Positions 1 through 7,400 of a DNA stretch of 9,021 bases are shown here, one piece after another. Each line of letters starts with the position of its first letter. Within the stretch, counting starts at the first letter, position 1. The notes beneath the pieces are model-generated. The model searched no databases. It saw nothing but the letters and a program-made list of their open reading frames with translations, and was not told the DNA's origin. The stretch comes from Aquitalea sp. (GTDB lineage Bacteria > Pseudomonadota > Gammaproteobacteria > Burkholderiales > Chromobacteriaceae): NCBI GenBank assembly GCA_019232735.1, contig JAFANL010000271.1:1-9021 (forward strand). Direction: 5' to 3'. The position numbers and the translations under genes are program-made.

Positions 1-12
1 GCGTCGTTTTGG

Positions 13-1683
13 CTAGGGGTTTGCATGATTCATTGCCAGCATTTCGGCAGCGTGCTGGCGGGTGGTCTGGGTGAGTTCGGCGCCGCCCAGCATGCGGGCG
101 ATTTCCAGCACGCGTTGCTCGCTGTCCAGCGGGGTGATGCGGCTGACTACGCGTTTCTTTTCCTCACGCTTGCTGACCTGCCAGTGCTGCTCGCCGCAGG
201 AAGCCACCTGGGGCAGGTGGGTGATGCACAGCACCTGATAGCGCTGGCCCAGTTGTCTCAGCATGTGGCCGATCACTTCGGCCACGCGCCCGCCAATGCC
301 GACGTCTACTTCGTCAAAGATCAGTGTGGGTACGCTGGCTACCTGGCTGATCACCACCTGCATGGCCAGGCTGATGCGGGAGAGCTCGCCGCCGGAGGCT
401 ACCTTGGCCAGCGGGCGCAAGCTGGTGCCGGCATTGGCGGCCACCAGGTATTCGATGGATTCCAGGCCATGGGCGCCGGGTTCGGCCTGCGCGGCCAGTT
501 CGATGGCGAAGCGGGCGCTGCTCATCGCCAGTTGCTGCATTTCCTTGCTGATGCGGGCGGACAGTTCGCTGGCAGCCTGACGACGCTTGCCGGACAGGGC
601 TTCGGCCAGGGTGCGATAGCGCGACAGGCTGGCGGTTTCGGCCAGCGCTAGCGCTTCGCTGTCGGTGGAGGCTTCCAGCGCGGCCAACTGGGTCTGCCAG
701 TCTTCCAGCTTGAGCGGTAGTTCCTGCGGTTGTACGCGGTATTTGCGCGCCATGCTCATCAGGCTGTCGATGCGGCTTTCCACTTGCTGCAACTGGCCGG
801 GGTCTTCGTCGATGTCGCTGGCGTAGTCGCGCAGGCTGTACACCACTTCGCGCAGTTCGGCGTCGACGGAATCCAGCAGGGACAGGGTGTCGGCCAGGCG
901 TGGGTCGAGGTTGGCCAGCTTGCTCAGTCGGCTTTGTACCTGGGTGAGTACGGACAGGCAGTTGCCCTCCATCTCGGACAGGGTGTCGACGGCGTACTGG
1001 GCGCTTTGTACCAGTTCGGCGGCATTGGCCAGGCGCGAGTGGCTCTGGTTGAGGCCGGCCCATTCGTCCTGTTGCAGGCCGAGTTCAGTCAGTTCGTTGA
1101 TCTGCCAGTTGAGCCGCTCGCGTTCTACTTCCGATTCACGCGACAGCTTGTCGGCATCGCTGCGTGCCTTGCGGGCGGCTTGCCATTCCTGCCAGGCCTG
1201 GTGGACTTCGCGTGCCAGCGAGGTACTGCCGGCATAGGCATCCAGTAGCTCGCGCTGGGCTTCGGTTTTCACCAGCGACTGATGGGCGTGCTGGCCGTGG
1301 ATGTCGACCAGGAATTCACCCAGCTGCTTGAGCTGGCCCAGTGTGGCCGGCTGACCGTTGATGAAGCTGCGCGAGCGCCCGGATTTATCCAGTACGCGGC
1401 GGATCAGCACGATATCGTCGTCGCCGGACAGAGCGTTTTCCTGCAGCCAGGCCTTGATTTCCGGGCGCTGGCGGCTGTCGAATTCGGCGCTGATTTCGGC
1501 TTTTTCCGCACCTTCGCGTACCAGCGAGCCTTCGGCGCGGTCGCCCAGCAGCAGGCCGAGAGCATCCAGCAGGATGGACTTGCCGGCCCCGGTCTCACCG
1601 GTCAGTACGGTAAAGCCGGGGGCAAAGTCCAGTGCGATGCTGTCGACGATGACGAAGTCTTTGACCAGAAGGGATAGCAGCAT
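13..1683 (-). CDS. recN: DNA repair protein RecN
   Basis: RecN is an SMC-like ATPase that acts in recombinational repair of DNA double-strand breaks in the cytoplasm/nucleoid. The 556-residue product has the family's usual length and architecture. An N-terminal ABC half carries the Walker A motif GETGAGKS (residues 29-36) and a DIHGQHAHQSL segment near residue 130. A long alpha-helical, coiled-coil-prone middle follows (about 150-390). The C-terminal half carries the ABC signature ASGGELSR (429-436), Walker B LIFDEVD (454-460) and the switch histidine in ITHLPQ (His489). The ATG at 1683 gives the canonical N-terminus MLLSLLVKDFVIVD. The gene starts 12 bases after nadK, with no obvious Shine-Dalgarno sequence, so translation may be coupled to nadK. 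I see no CTGT-N8-ACAG LexA-like box just upstream, although recN is a LexA target in many bacteria. The gene is intact, and its stop lies 12 bases inside the window edge. Confidence 0.97.
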   Translation of the reverse strand: MLLSLLVKDFVIVDSIALDFAPGFTVLTGETGAGKSILLDALGLLLGDRAEGSLVREGAEKAEISAEFDSRQRPEIKAWLQENALSGDDDIVLIRRVLDKSGRSRSFINGQPATLGQLKQLGEFLVDIHGQHAHQSLVKTEAQRELLDAYAGSTSLAREVHQAWQEWQAARKARSDADKLSRESEVERERLNWQINELTELGLQQDEWAGLNQSHSRLANAAELVQSAQYAVDTLSEMEGNCLSVLTQVQSRLSKLANLDPRLADTLSLLDSVDAELREVVYSLRDYASDIDEDPGQLQQVESRIDSLMSMARKYRVQPQELPLKLEDWQTQLAALEASTDSEALALAETASLSRYRTLAEALSGKRRQAASELSARISKEMQQLAMSSARFAIELAAQAEPGAHGLESIEYLVAANAGTSLRPLAKVASGGELSRISLAMQVVISQVASVPTLIFDEVDVGIGGRVAEVIGHMLRQLGQRYQVLCITHLPQVASCGEQHWQVSKREEKKRVVSRITPLDSEQRVLEIARMLGGAELTQTTRQHAAEMLAMNHANP

Positions 1684-1695
1684 GATGTGTGCGTG

Positions 1696-2571
1696 TCAGA
1701 GCAGACGCTCGCCCCAGTGAAGCTTGTGGCGCAGCATGTCGTAGTAGTTGTAACCCACCGGGTGCAGGATGCGCAGCGGGTTGCGGTAGCGGCGGATCAG
1801 CACTCGGTCCATTTCCATCAGGTCGCAGTGTGACTGGCCGTCAAAATGCACTCGCGCGTCCAGGCCGCGCGTCAGCATGAACTCCACTTCACAGGAGTCG
1901 TTGACGGCGATGGGGCGGTTGCTGAGCGATTGCGGGCAAATGGGCACCAGGGCAATGGCCTGCAAGGTGGGGTGCAGGATGGGGCCGCCAGCAGCCAGCG
2001 AGTAGGCGGTAGAGCCGGTCGGGGTGGAGACGATCAGGCCGTCCGAGCGTTGGCTGTAGACGAACTGGTTGTCGATGAAGACCTCGAACTCAATCATCGA
2101 ACCGACCGCCCCGCGACTGAATACGATGTCGTTGAAAGCCAGGGCGCTGGCCACTTCGGCATCTTCGCGGATCAGGGAGGCTTGCAGCAGGATGCGGTTT
2201 TCCGGGACGAAGTTGCCGCCCAGGATGGCATCGATGGCCTCCAGCATTTCATGACGCGGGATGTCGGTCATGAAGCCCAGCCGCCCCTGGTTGATGCCCA
2301 CCAGCGGGACGCGGTAGGGGGCCAGAACACGGGCGATGGACAGCATGGTGCCGTCGCCGCCCAGTACGATGACCAGGTCGGCCAGTTTGCCCATGTCGCT
2401 GCGTTCGATCAGCAGGTGCGGCCCGGCCTCGGCCGGGGTGGCGCTTTCCTTGTCGATCAGCACGGTGATGCCGGCGTGTGCCAGGTGATCGGCCAGCGTG
2501 CGCAGGGCTTCCACCACTTGAGGTTTGCTGTGTCTTGCCACCAGGCAGACGTGTTTGAACAGTCGTTCCAT
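1696..2571 (-). CDS. nadK: NAD kinase (ATP-NAD kinase)
   Basis: This enzyme phosphorylates NAD to NADP using ATP or polyphosphate and sets the cytoplasmic NADP(H) pool. The 291-residue length is normal for the bacterial family. Visible signatures are the nucleotide-binding GGDGT (residues 71-75) with its catalytic aspartate, the GINQGRLGFMTD segment (92-103), the conserved acidic pair in FNDIVFSRG (Asn147-Asp148, the 'NE/D' motif) and the glycine-rich block DGLIVSTPTGSTAYSLAAGG (177-196). The ATG at 2571 gives an N-terminus typical of the family (FKHVCLVARHSKP). Only a poor ribosome site precedes it, and the response-regulator stop is just 10 bases upstream, so translational coupling is plausible. 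recN follows 12 bases downstream; the nadK-recN pair is also adjacent in Escherichia coli. No truncation or frameshift is seen. Confidence 0.97.
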   Translation of the reverse strand: MERLFKHVCLVARHSKPQVVEALRTLADHLAHAGITVLIDKESATPAEAGPHLLIERSDMGKLADLVIVLGGDGTMLSIARVLAPYRVPLVGINQGRLGFMTDIPRHEMLEAIDAILGGNFVPENRILLQASLIREDAEVASALAFNDIVFSRGAVGSMIEFEVFIDNQFVYSQRSDGLIVSTPTGSTAYSLAAGGPILHPTLQAIALVPICPQSLSNRPIAVNDSCEVEFMLTRGLDARVHFDGQSHCDLMEMDRVLIRRYRNPLRILHPVGYNYYDMLRHKLHWGERLL

Positions 2572-2581
2572 GTGGGCGATT

Positions 2582-3250
2582 TTACTGCCTTGCGCTGGTT
2601 TCGTTCAAAAAAGACTCGTCACTGCGTTTTTTGCCAGTGGCTTCCAGGGCTTTCAGATAAAAGCGGATCAGGTCGGCCAGCGAGTCGACCCCCAGTTTGC
2701 TGAACAGGTTGGCGCGATGCACTTCGATGGTGCGCGGCGACAAGTCCAGTTGGCGGGCAATTTCCTTGCTAGACAGGCCATCGGCCACCAGTTCCAGTAC
2801 TTCGCGTTCACGGCCGCTGATGCGATCCAGCTGGGCCATGACTTCCTGGGTTTCCTCATCTTGTTGCAGCTGGTGGATGCTCAGGCGTATGCCTTTGCGC
2901 AGGCTGTCGATCAGGCGGTTCTGGTCGATGGGCTTGGTCAGGAAATCAATGGCACCGGACTGGAAGGCACGGCGGCACTGTTCGATATCGCCATGACCGG
3001 TAATGAACACGATGGGAATGGTGACGCCGCGTTCCACCAGCTTTTCCTGCAAGGCCAGGCCGGTGATCTGCGGCATGCGGATATCCAGTACCAGGCAGCC
3101 GATTTCACCTTCGCTATAACCATCGAGGAATTCCATGGCATTGGCAAAGGTCACGGTGCGCATGCCCTGCGCCATGATCAGCAAGGCCAGTGAATCGCGC
3201 ACGGCCGGGTCGTCATCCACAATGAAAACGGTTGGCATCATGTACTTCAT
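2582..3250 (-). CDS. Two-component response regulator, FixJ family (REC + LuxR-type HTH)
   Basis: This is a cytoplasmic DNA-binding response regulator, presumably phosphorylated by the kinase encoded just upstream. Numbered from the ATG at 3250 (222 residues), the receiver domain spans about 6-120. It has the acidic pocket IVDDD (Asp12-14), the phospho-acceptor Asp56 in LVLDIRMP, the switch Thr84 in FITGHGD and Lys106 in LTKPID. A linker leads to a LuxR/FixJ helix-turn-helix at about 144-205 (LSSKEIARQLDLSPRTIEVH). This layout is that of FixJ, TtrR and related regulators, but the target genes are unknown. Start choice: the ATG at 3250 overlaps the kinase stop by one base (TGATG), with AGGAG (3265-3261) 10 bases upstream. 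A TTG at 3253 lies 7 bases from the same AGGAG, and ATGs at 3241 and 3238 are in frame, so the N-terminus is uncertain by a few residues. nadK starts 10 bases after the stop. Confidence 0.93.
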   Translation of the reverse strand: MKYMMPTVFIVDDDPAVRDSLALLIMAQGMRTVTFANAMEFLDGYSEGEIGCLVLDIRMPQITGLALQEKLVERGVTIPIVFITGHGDIEQCRRAFQSGAIDFLTKPIDQNRLIDSLRKGIRLSIHQLQQDEETQEVMAQLDRISGREREVLELVADGLSSKEIARQLDLSPRTIEVHRANLFSKLGVDSLADLIRFYLKALEATGKKRSDESFLNETSARQ

Positions 3251-5511
3251 CAAACTTCTTCTCCTGCAACAGCGGCTGCCGCTGTTGTCGTCAGTGCGGG
3301 GAGGTCGATCACGAATTCTGCACCGCCACCGGGGCGGTTGCCGGCCATGATCTGGCCTCCCATGTTTTCGATGGCGGTCTGGCAGATGGCCAGCCCCAGC
3401 CCCATGCCGTTGGGCTTGGTGCTGAAAAAAGGATCGAAGATCTTGTCTTGCAAGTCTGCGGCAATGCCCGGTCCGTTGTCGCTGATCAGGATGTGCACGC
3501 GCTCGCTGTCATAACGGGTGCTGACCGTCAGGCGGCCCCAGGGGCGAACCGGCTCCATGGCGTCGATGGCATTACGCAGCAAGTTCAGGATGACTTGCTC
3601 CAATTGTATGTTATCGGCATGGATGTTGGGTGGATTGTCAGCAAAACACATTTCCAGATGAATATCCTGCTGCTGCAGCTCGTACTCCAGCAAGGCCAGG
3701 GCGTTGCTGACCGACTGGTTGGGATCGAGCGGGTTCTGGTGCAGCGTGCGCTTGCTGACAAACTCGCGCAGTCGCTGGATGACCTGACCGGCGCGTTGTG
3801 CCTGGGTGGCCGCATTCTGCATGGCGCGGCGCACCAGTTGTACGTCGGCTTCGTCCTCCTCCAGCAGGCTGAGGCTGGCCTGGCAATAGCTGAGGATGGC
3901 GCACAGCGGCTGATTGATTTCGTGGGCGATGCCGGAGGCCATTTCGCCCATGGTGTTGATGCGTCCCACCCGCGCCAGCTCCTGTTCATGCTGCCGCAGG
4001 CGACGCTCGCTGGCTTCCAGATTGGCCAGCATGCGCTGGCGGCGCGGCGCGGTATCACGCAAGGTCAGTACGGCACCGATCAGTGCGGCCTGGCGATCGA
4101 ATACTGGCGATACGCTGCCCTCCACCAGCAGTTTCTCGCCCGAGCAGCGTGTCAAATAGCTGCTGTCCGGCAGATAGGCCGTGTCACGGATTTGCATGGC
4201 GCGGGTAAAGGGGTCGGGCTGGCCGGGGCGGGCGAATTCATGGCTCATGCGCACCAGCTCGCGCACATCCTGCCCCAGCGCCGCACGGTGTCCAAGTCCC
4301 AGCAGCATGGCTGCCGAAGGATTCAGGTAGTGGATGCGATAGTGAGTATCGAATGCCAGTACCGCATCGCTGATGGCATGCAGGGTGACGGTGGCCTGTT
4401 CGCGCTCTCGATGCAGTTGTTCCAGGGTTTGCTGGCGGAAATGGCGCTGACGTTGCAGCAGAGCCAGCATCAGCCATAGCAGGTAGCACAGCAGGGCTGT
4501 GCCGGTGAAGATGGCCAGCAGCGGCAGGCCTAGCCATTGCCGCCACTGCATGGCCTGGGCAATTTGCAGCTGATAACCATCAGCTGGCAGGGGTAGCAGG
4601 GTGCTGGCGAGATGGGTCGGCAAGCTGCTGTCAGCGCGAGCGCTGCCGCTTGGCCACTCGCTGCGCGAGCCGTCCGGCTTTTGCAGCCAGAACTGTAGTG
4701 CAGGATGGGCGGAGATGCTGGAGGCCAGCATGGCGTCCAGGCGCAGGTTCATCAGCATGACGCCCCGCCATTGTTCGTCACGCAGCACGGGATTGCTTGG
4801 CGGCAGCTTGCTGTCGTAGATGGCTTGCAGCAAGAACAGATGCCAGTGCTGGCCGATGCGCAGCGGCGGGCTGACCTGCACGGTGGCTGTGGTGATGGCT
4901 TGCTGCAGGCTGGGACCCAGCACCGGGTCGTGCAGCAAATCCAGCCCCTGCATGGCGTGCTGATCCAGTGATGGTGACGGTTCCTGCATCAGCAATGGCA
5001 CATAGCTGCTGTGTGTGGCGGCGGTTTGCCAGCTATTGTCAGCGCCCCAGCTGCCGTCGCTGCTGGGCCAGTGGTCGCGTATCACAAAATGCTGCCCACG
5101 CTGGCGGCTTTGTACGGCTTCAAAAGCGCTACGTTGTTCTGCCGGAATCCGGGCTTGCCAGCCCAGATAGTCGATAAACGGCAGCCGGGCGCTGGTTTGC
5201 CCGGCAAGGCTGCCCAGTTGTGTCAGCTTGTCGCTGCCGGGTTGGCGTAGTAGCTCGCTGGCATAGTCCAGGGTGATTAATGCCAGCTGCAAGCGTTCGT
5301 GCAAGTCTTCCTGCAGCTTGCCGGCCTCTGCATCCAGTTGCCGCTGGTGCTCATCGGTAGCCTGTTGCAGGCATAGCATGCTCAGCAGCGCGCACAGCAG
5401 CAGGCTCAGGCAGAGCAGCAGAACCTTGCTGCGGCGTGGTATGGCGCGCAGCAGCTGCAGGTGCTTGTGCAGCTGGGTGGCAATGGGCATGGAATCGGGC
5501 TGGGCTGGCAT
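3250..5511 (-). CDS. Membrane sensor histidine kinase with CHASE and PAS domains
   Basis: This is a 753-residue inner-membrane sensor kinase. A first membrane segment lies at about 29-48 (VLLLCLSLLLCALLSML). A periplasmic region of about 275 residues resembles a CHASE sensory domain (FIDYLGWQARIP near 112-123; SYVPLLMQEPSPS near 169-181). A second membrane segment is at about 327-352. A PAS domain follows at about 370-490, then a short helical linker, the HisKA domain with phospho-acceptor His530 in SGIAHEINQP, and the HATPase domain. The HATPase shows N-box LLRNAIDAM (644-652), G1 box SDNGPGIA (677-684), and F/G2 boxes in FDPFFSTKPNGMGLGL (692-707). All catalytic boxes are intact. The H-box style matches FixL/DctB-type kinases that pair with FixJ-type regulators, as here. 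CHASE domains sense small extracellular ligands; the ligand is unknown. The ATG at 5511 lacks a clear Shine-Dalgarno; an in-frame ATG at 5490 would remove seven residues. Confidence 0.93.
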   Translation of the reverse strand: MPAQPDSMPIATQLHKHLQLLRAIPRRSKVLLLCLSLLLCALLSMLCLQQATDEHQRQLDAEAGKLQEDLHERLQLALITLDYASELLRQPGSDKLTQLGSLAGQTSARLPFIDYLGWQARIPAEQRSAFEAVQSRQRGQHFVIRDHWPSSDGSWGADNSWQTAATHSSYVPLLMQEPSPSLDQHAMQGLDLLHDPVLGPSLQQAITTATVQVSPPLRIGQHWHLFLLQAIYDSKLPPSNPVLRDEQWRGVMLMNLRLDAMLASSISAHPALQFWLQKPDGSRSEWPSGSARADSSLPTHLASTLLPLPADGYQLQIAQAMQWRQWLGLPLLAIFTGTALLCYLLWLMLALLQRQRHFRQQTLEQLHREREQATVTLHAISDAVLAFDTHYRIHYLNPSAAMLLGLGHRAALGQDVRELVRMSHEFARPGQPDPFTRAMQIRDTAYLPDSSYLTRCSGEKLLVEGSVSPVFDRQAALIGAVLTLRDTAPRRQRMLANLEASERRLRQHEQELARVGRINTMGEMASGIAHEINQPLCAILSYCQASLSLLEEDEADVQLVRRAMQNAATQAQRAGQVIQRLREFVSKRTLHQNPLDPNQSVSNALALLEYELQQQDIHLEMCFADNPPNIHADNIQLEQVILNLLRNAIDAMEPVRPWGRLTVSTRYDSERVHILISDNGPGIAADLQDKIFDPFFSTKPNGMGLGLAICQTAIENMGGQIMAGNRPGGGAEFVIDLPALTTTAAAAVAGEEV

Positions 5512-5553
5512 GAATGTGATGGTGTGTGGCCAGTCTTGGCGGTACTGCGGAGC

Positions 5554-5562
5554 ACTTTAGCA
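5554..5562 (-). promoter_or_regulatory. Possible extended -10 promoter of the kinase operon
   Basis: On the minus strand the bases read TGCTAAAGT, an extended -10-like element (TGn plus a hexamer matching TATAAT at 4 of 6 positions), about 42 bases before the kinase ATG. There is no good -35 hexamer at the normal distance; that position falls inside the palindrome at 5569-5592. This is the best promoter candidate in the 115-base gap, but it rests on motif likeness alone. Confidence 0.25.
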
Positions 5563-5568
5563 GTTCGT

Positions 5569-5592
5569 GCCGGACTTGGGCGCAAGTCCGGC
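5569..5592. repeat. Perfect 24-base palindrome/hairpin between msrA and the kinase gene
   Basis: GCCGGACTTG (5569-5578) pairs perfectly with CAAGTCCGGC (5583-5592) around a 4-base GGCG loop: a 10-bp stem without mismatch, in the gap between the msrA stop (5627) and the kinase start (5511). On the plus strand a T-rich stretch (ATTATTTTTG) follows about three bases later, as in an intrinsic terminator, but no plus-strand gene precedes it. On the minus strand, the direction of msrA, the stem is followed by ACGAACTGC with no U-tract. It could be an imperfect terminator or 3'-end stabiliser for msrA, or an operator overlapping the -35 area of the kinase promoter. The structure is certain; the role is not. 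Confidence 0.6.
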
Positions 5593-5626
5593 CATTATTT
5601 TTGTTGGCAGTTACGCCCGGGCTGGC

Positions 5627-6160
5627 TTAGCCGTCCTTCAGCAGGCTGCTGAACAGGCGATGCAGCTTCAGTTGTTTGGGCAGGATGACGGCTTGGCAGT
5701 AGGGTTCATGGCCATGCAGTTCGAAATAGCGCTGATGGTAATCCTCGGCCGGATAAAAGTGGCTGGCGGCTTCCAGGGTCGTGACAATGGGGGCGGCAAA
5801 GACCTGTTGTTGTTCCAGCATGGCCATGTAGTCCATGGCGGCGGCCTGCTGTCCGGCATCGTGATAGAAAATGGCAGAACGGTACTGGCTGCCGACATCA
5901 TGTCCTTGCCGGTTGAGCGTGGTCGGATCGTGGGTGGCGAAAAAGACTTGCAGCAATTGTGTGTAGCTGACCAGTTGCTCGTCGAATTCGATCTCCACGG
6001 CTTCGGCATGTCCGGTCTGGCCGCTGCACACGCTGCGGTAGTCCGGGTCGGTCAGATGGCCGCCAATATAGCCGGATACCACCTGCTGTACACCGTTCAG
6101 GGCACGGAACAGGCTCTCGGTACACCAAAAGCAGCCGCCAGCCAGGGTAGCCTTGCGCAT
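5627..6160 (-). CDS. msrA: Peptide-methionine (S)-S-oxide reductase MsrA
   Basis: MsrA reduces methionine-S-sulfoxide in proteins and free methionine, repairing oxidative damage with thioredoxin as electron source. The 177-residue product has the catalytic motif GGCFWCTE with nucleophile Cys10. By spacing against the E. coli enzyme, the substrate-pocket residues are Glu53 (in GHAEAVEIEFD), Asp88 and Tyr93 (in HDVGSQYRS). Cys155 in HGHEPYC matches the usual resolving cysteine; the second C-terminal cysteine of E. coli MsrA is absent, suggesting the shorter two-cysteine recycling scheme. No signal peptide is seen, so it is cytoplasmic. Start choice: AGGAG at 6171-6167 sits 6 bases before the ATG at 6160 but touches the alternative ATG at 6166, so 6160 is preferred. 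The frame stays open upstream to 6376, but that part overlaps the deacetylase gene and lacks MsrA character. It is the last gene of the block headed by the GNAT gene. Confidence 0.95.
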   Translation of the reverse strand: MRKATLAGGCFWCTESLFRALNGVQQVVSGYIGGHLTDPDYRSVCSGQTGHAEAVEIEFDEQLVSYTQLLQVFFATHDPTTLNRQGHDVGSQYRSAIFYHDAGQQAAAMDYMAMLEQQQVFAAPIVTTLEAASHFYPAEDYHQRYFELHGHEPYCQAVILPKQLKLHRLFSSLLKDG

Positions 6161-6166
6161 TGTCAT

Positions 6167-6171
6167 CTCCT
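6167..6171 (-). promoter_or_regulatory. Ribosome binding site deciding the msrA start
   Basis: The minus strand reads AAGGAG directly before ATGACAATG. The AGGAG core abuts the first ATG (6166), too close for initiation, and lies six bases from the second ATG (6160). This supports the shorter protein beginning MRKATLAGGCFWC. Confidence 0.7.
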
Positions 6172-6209
6172 TGGGGATAGGGTCTTGCCGGTTTGATTCA
6201 AGGCCGCTT

Positions 6210-7118
6210 TCAGGCGGGTGTGGGTTGTCGGGCATGCTGCTGCCAGGCGGCTGCCACGGTATTGCACTGGATCTCCACCGTATCGGCAATGTTTTCGGCA
6301 TAACCTCCGGCCATGCTGATGGCCAGCGCTGCTCCAGCGGCATGTACCTGTTGCAGTACCAGCTGGTCCCGTGCAAGCAGGCCGGCCTTGCTCAAGGCCA
6401 GTTTGCCCAGCCGGTCGCCCACAAAAGCATCTGCCCCGGCCAGGTAAAACACCAGTTCAGGCTGGTGCTGTTGCAGCAAGCGTGGCAGATGGTGCTGCAA
6501 CAAGGCCAGATAGGCCTCATCGCCGGTGCCGTCCGGCAAGTCGATGTCCAGCGAGCTGGCTTCCTTGCGGAAGGGGAAGTTCTTTTCGCCATGCATGGAA
6601 AAAGTGAAGACACGTGGCTCGTCACGAAAAATGGCAGCAGTGCCATTGCCCTGATGTACATCCAGGTCTACCACCAGAATGCGCCGCACCAGCCCTTCTT
6701 GCAGCAGCAGACGCGATGCCACGGCCACATCGTTGAAGACACAGAAACCACTGCCTTTGTCGCGATAAGCGTGGTGGGTGCCACCGGCCAGGTTGATGCT
6801 GCAGCCATCTAGTAAGGCGCTGCGGGCCGCGGCAATGGTGGCGCCCACCGAGCGACAGGAACGCGCGACCAACTGAGGCGACCATGGCAGCCCGATTTCG
6901 CGCCAGGCGCGTGGTGGCAGACTGCCATCCATGACCTGGGCAACATAGTCGGGGGTATGGGCCTGTTGCAACTCCCAGGGGGTGGCGGCCGAGGCGGTCT
7001 CCATGCTGTCACCGGCAAAACCAGCCACGGCACTGGCCAGCAGCTGGTATTTTTGCGCCGGGAAGCGATGACCGTCCGGTAAGGGCAGGGGAAACTGGTC
7101 GGTGCGATAGATGCGCAT
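6210..7118 (-). CDS. Histone deacetylase family protein (zinc amidohydrolase)
   Basis: This is a 302-residue member of the arginase/deacetylase-fold HDAC superfamily, which hydrolyses acetyl-lysine or related acylamide bonds in proteins or small molecules such as polyamines. All key residues are visible: the tandem histidines in AGGTHHAYRD (His115-His116), zinc ligands Asp153 and His155 in VVDLDVHQGNGT, Asp230 in YLAGADAFVGDRLGKL, and a candidate transition-state tyrosine, Tyr273, in AGGYAEN. The compact length and the GSGFCVFNDVAVA segment (122-134) resemble the short bacterial, class IV-like branch rather than the longer acetoin-utilisation or acetylpolyamine types. No signal peptide is seen. 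The ATG at 7118 has AGGAC nine bases upstream, overlapping the stop of the DUF1653 gene. It lies in the GNAT-DUF1653-HDAC-msrA run. Adjacency to an acetyltransferase invites an acetyl-turnover role, but the substrate is unknown. Confidence 0.9.
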   Translation of the reverse strand: MRIYRTDQFPLPLPDGHRFPAQKYQLLASAVAGFAGDSMETASAATPWELQQAHTPDYVAQVMDGSLPPRAWREIGLPWSPQLVARSCRSVGATIAAARSALLDGCSINLAGGTHHAYRDKGSGFCVFNDVAVASRLLLQEGLVRRILVVDLDVHQGNGTAAIFRDEPRVFTFSMHGEKNFPFRKEASSLDIDLPDGTGDEAYLALLQHHLPRLLQQHQPELVFYLAGADAFVGDRLGKLALSKAGLLARDQLVLQQVHAAGAALAISMAGGYAENIADTVEIQCNTVAAAWQQHARQPTPA

Positions 7119-7130
7119 GGACGGCTTGTC

Positions 7131-7346
7131 CTAGAACAACTTGACCGGGGCAAAGCGGGGCTGGCTTTGTCCTTCGTGAATGACATCTTCCAGAAACATG
7201 CCGGCAGGCCGGGTCCATAACTGGTAGTCACCATAGAGTGCGCGGTAAGCCACCATGGGTTCATGGGTTTCCGAGTGCAAGCCCAGGCCCAGAACCTCGT
7301 ACAGATTGCCACGATAGTGGCGATAGATGCCGCGGGGAATCTCCAT
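7131..7346 (-). CDS. DUF1653 family small protein
   Basis: This is a 71-residue cytoplasmic protein matching the pattern of the DUF1653 family: GIYRHYRGNLYEVLGLGLHS near the N-terminus, then SETHEPMVAYRALYGDYQLW, RPAGMFLEDV and a PRF motif near the end. Family members are short, conserved in many bacteria, and of unknown function. The aromatic- and glycine-rich beta-strand character suggests a small barrel-like fold (inference). Start choice: AGGAG at 7356-7352 lies five bases before the ATG at 7346 and only two before an adjacent in-frame ATG at 7349, so 7346 is preferred; the difference is one residue. The gene lies 54 bases after the GNAT stop and 12 before the deacetylase ATG, so co-translation with both is likely. 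Confidence 0.9.
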   Translation of the reverse strand: MEIPRGIYRHYRGNLYEVLGLGLHSETHEPMVAYRALYGDYQLWTRPAGMFLEDVIHEGQSQPRFAPVKLF

Positions 7347-7400
7347 CATCGCTCCTTCCTGTCAAAACGGCCGCCAGCATGGCTGGCAGCGGGGTGCTGG

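Noticed and set aside
25..651. A 208-codon plus-strand open frame opposite the 3' part of recN
   Set aside because: It is antisense to the RecN signature and Walker B motifs and has Gly/Ala/His/Gln-rich composition typical of shadow frames.
1846..2703. A 285-codon plus-strand open frame opposite nadK
   Set aside because: It crosses the nadK-regulator junction in antisense and shows no domain; nadK is certain.
3232..4479. A 415-codon plus-strand open frame opposite the kinase gene
   Set aside because: It runs antisense to conserved kinase boxes, has low-complexity composition and no family signature; the kinase frame is unambiguous.
6161..6376. N-terminal extension of msrA in the same open frame
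   Set aside because: It overlaps the deacetylase gene, has no MsrA similarity, and the AGGAG at 6171-6167 fits the ATG at 6160.
7369..7389. Inverted repeat GCCAGC-ATG-GCTGGC between the GNAT and DUF1653 genes, as a possible terminator
   Set aside because: The stem is only 6 bp with a 3-base loop and no U-tract follows on either strand; it probably does not stop transcription.
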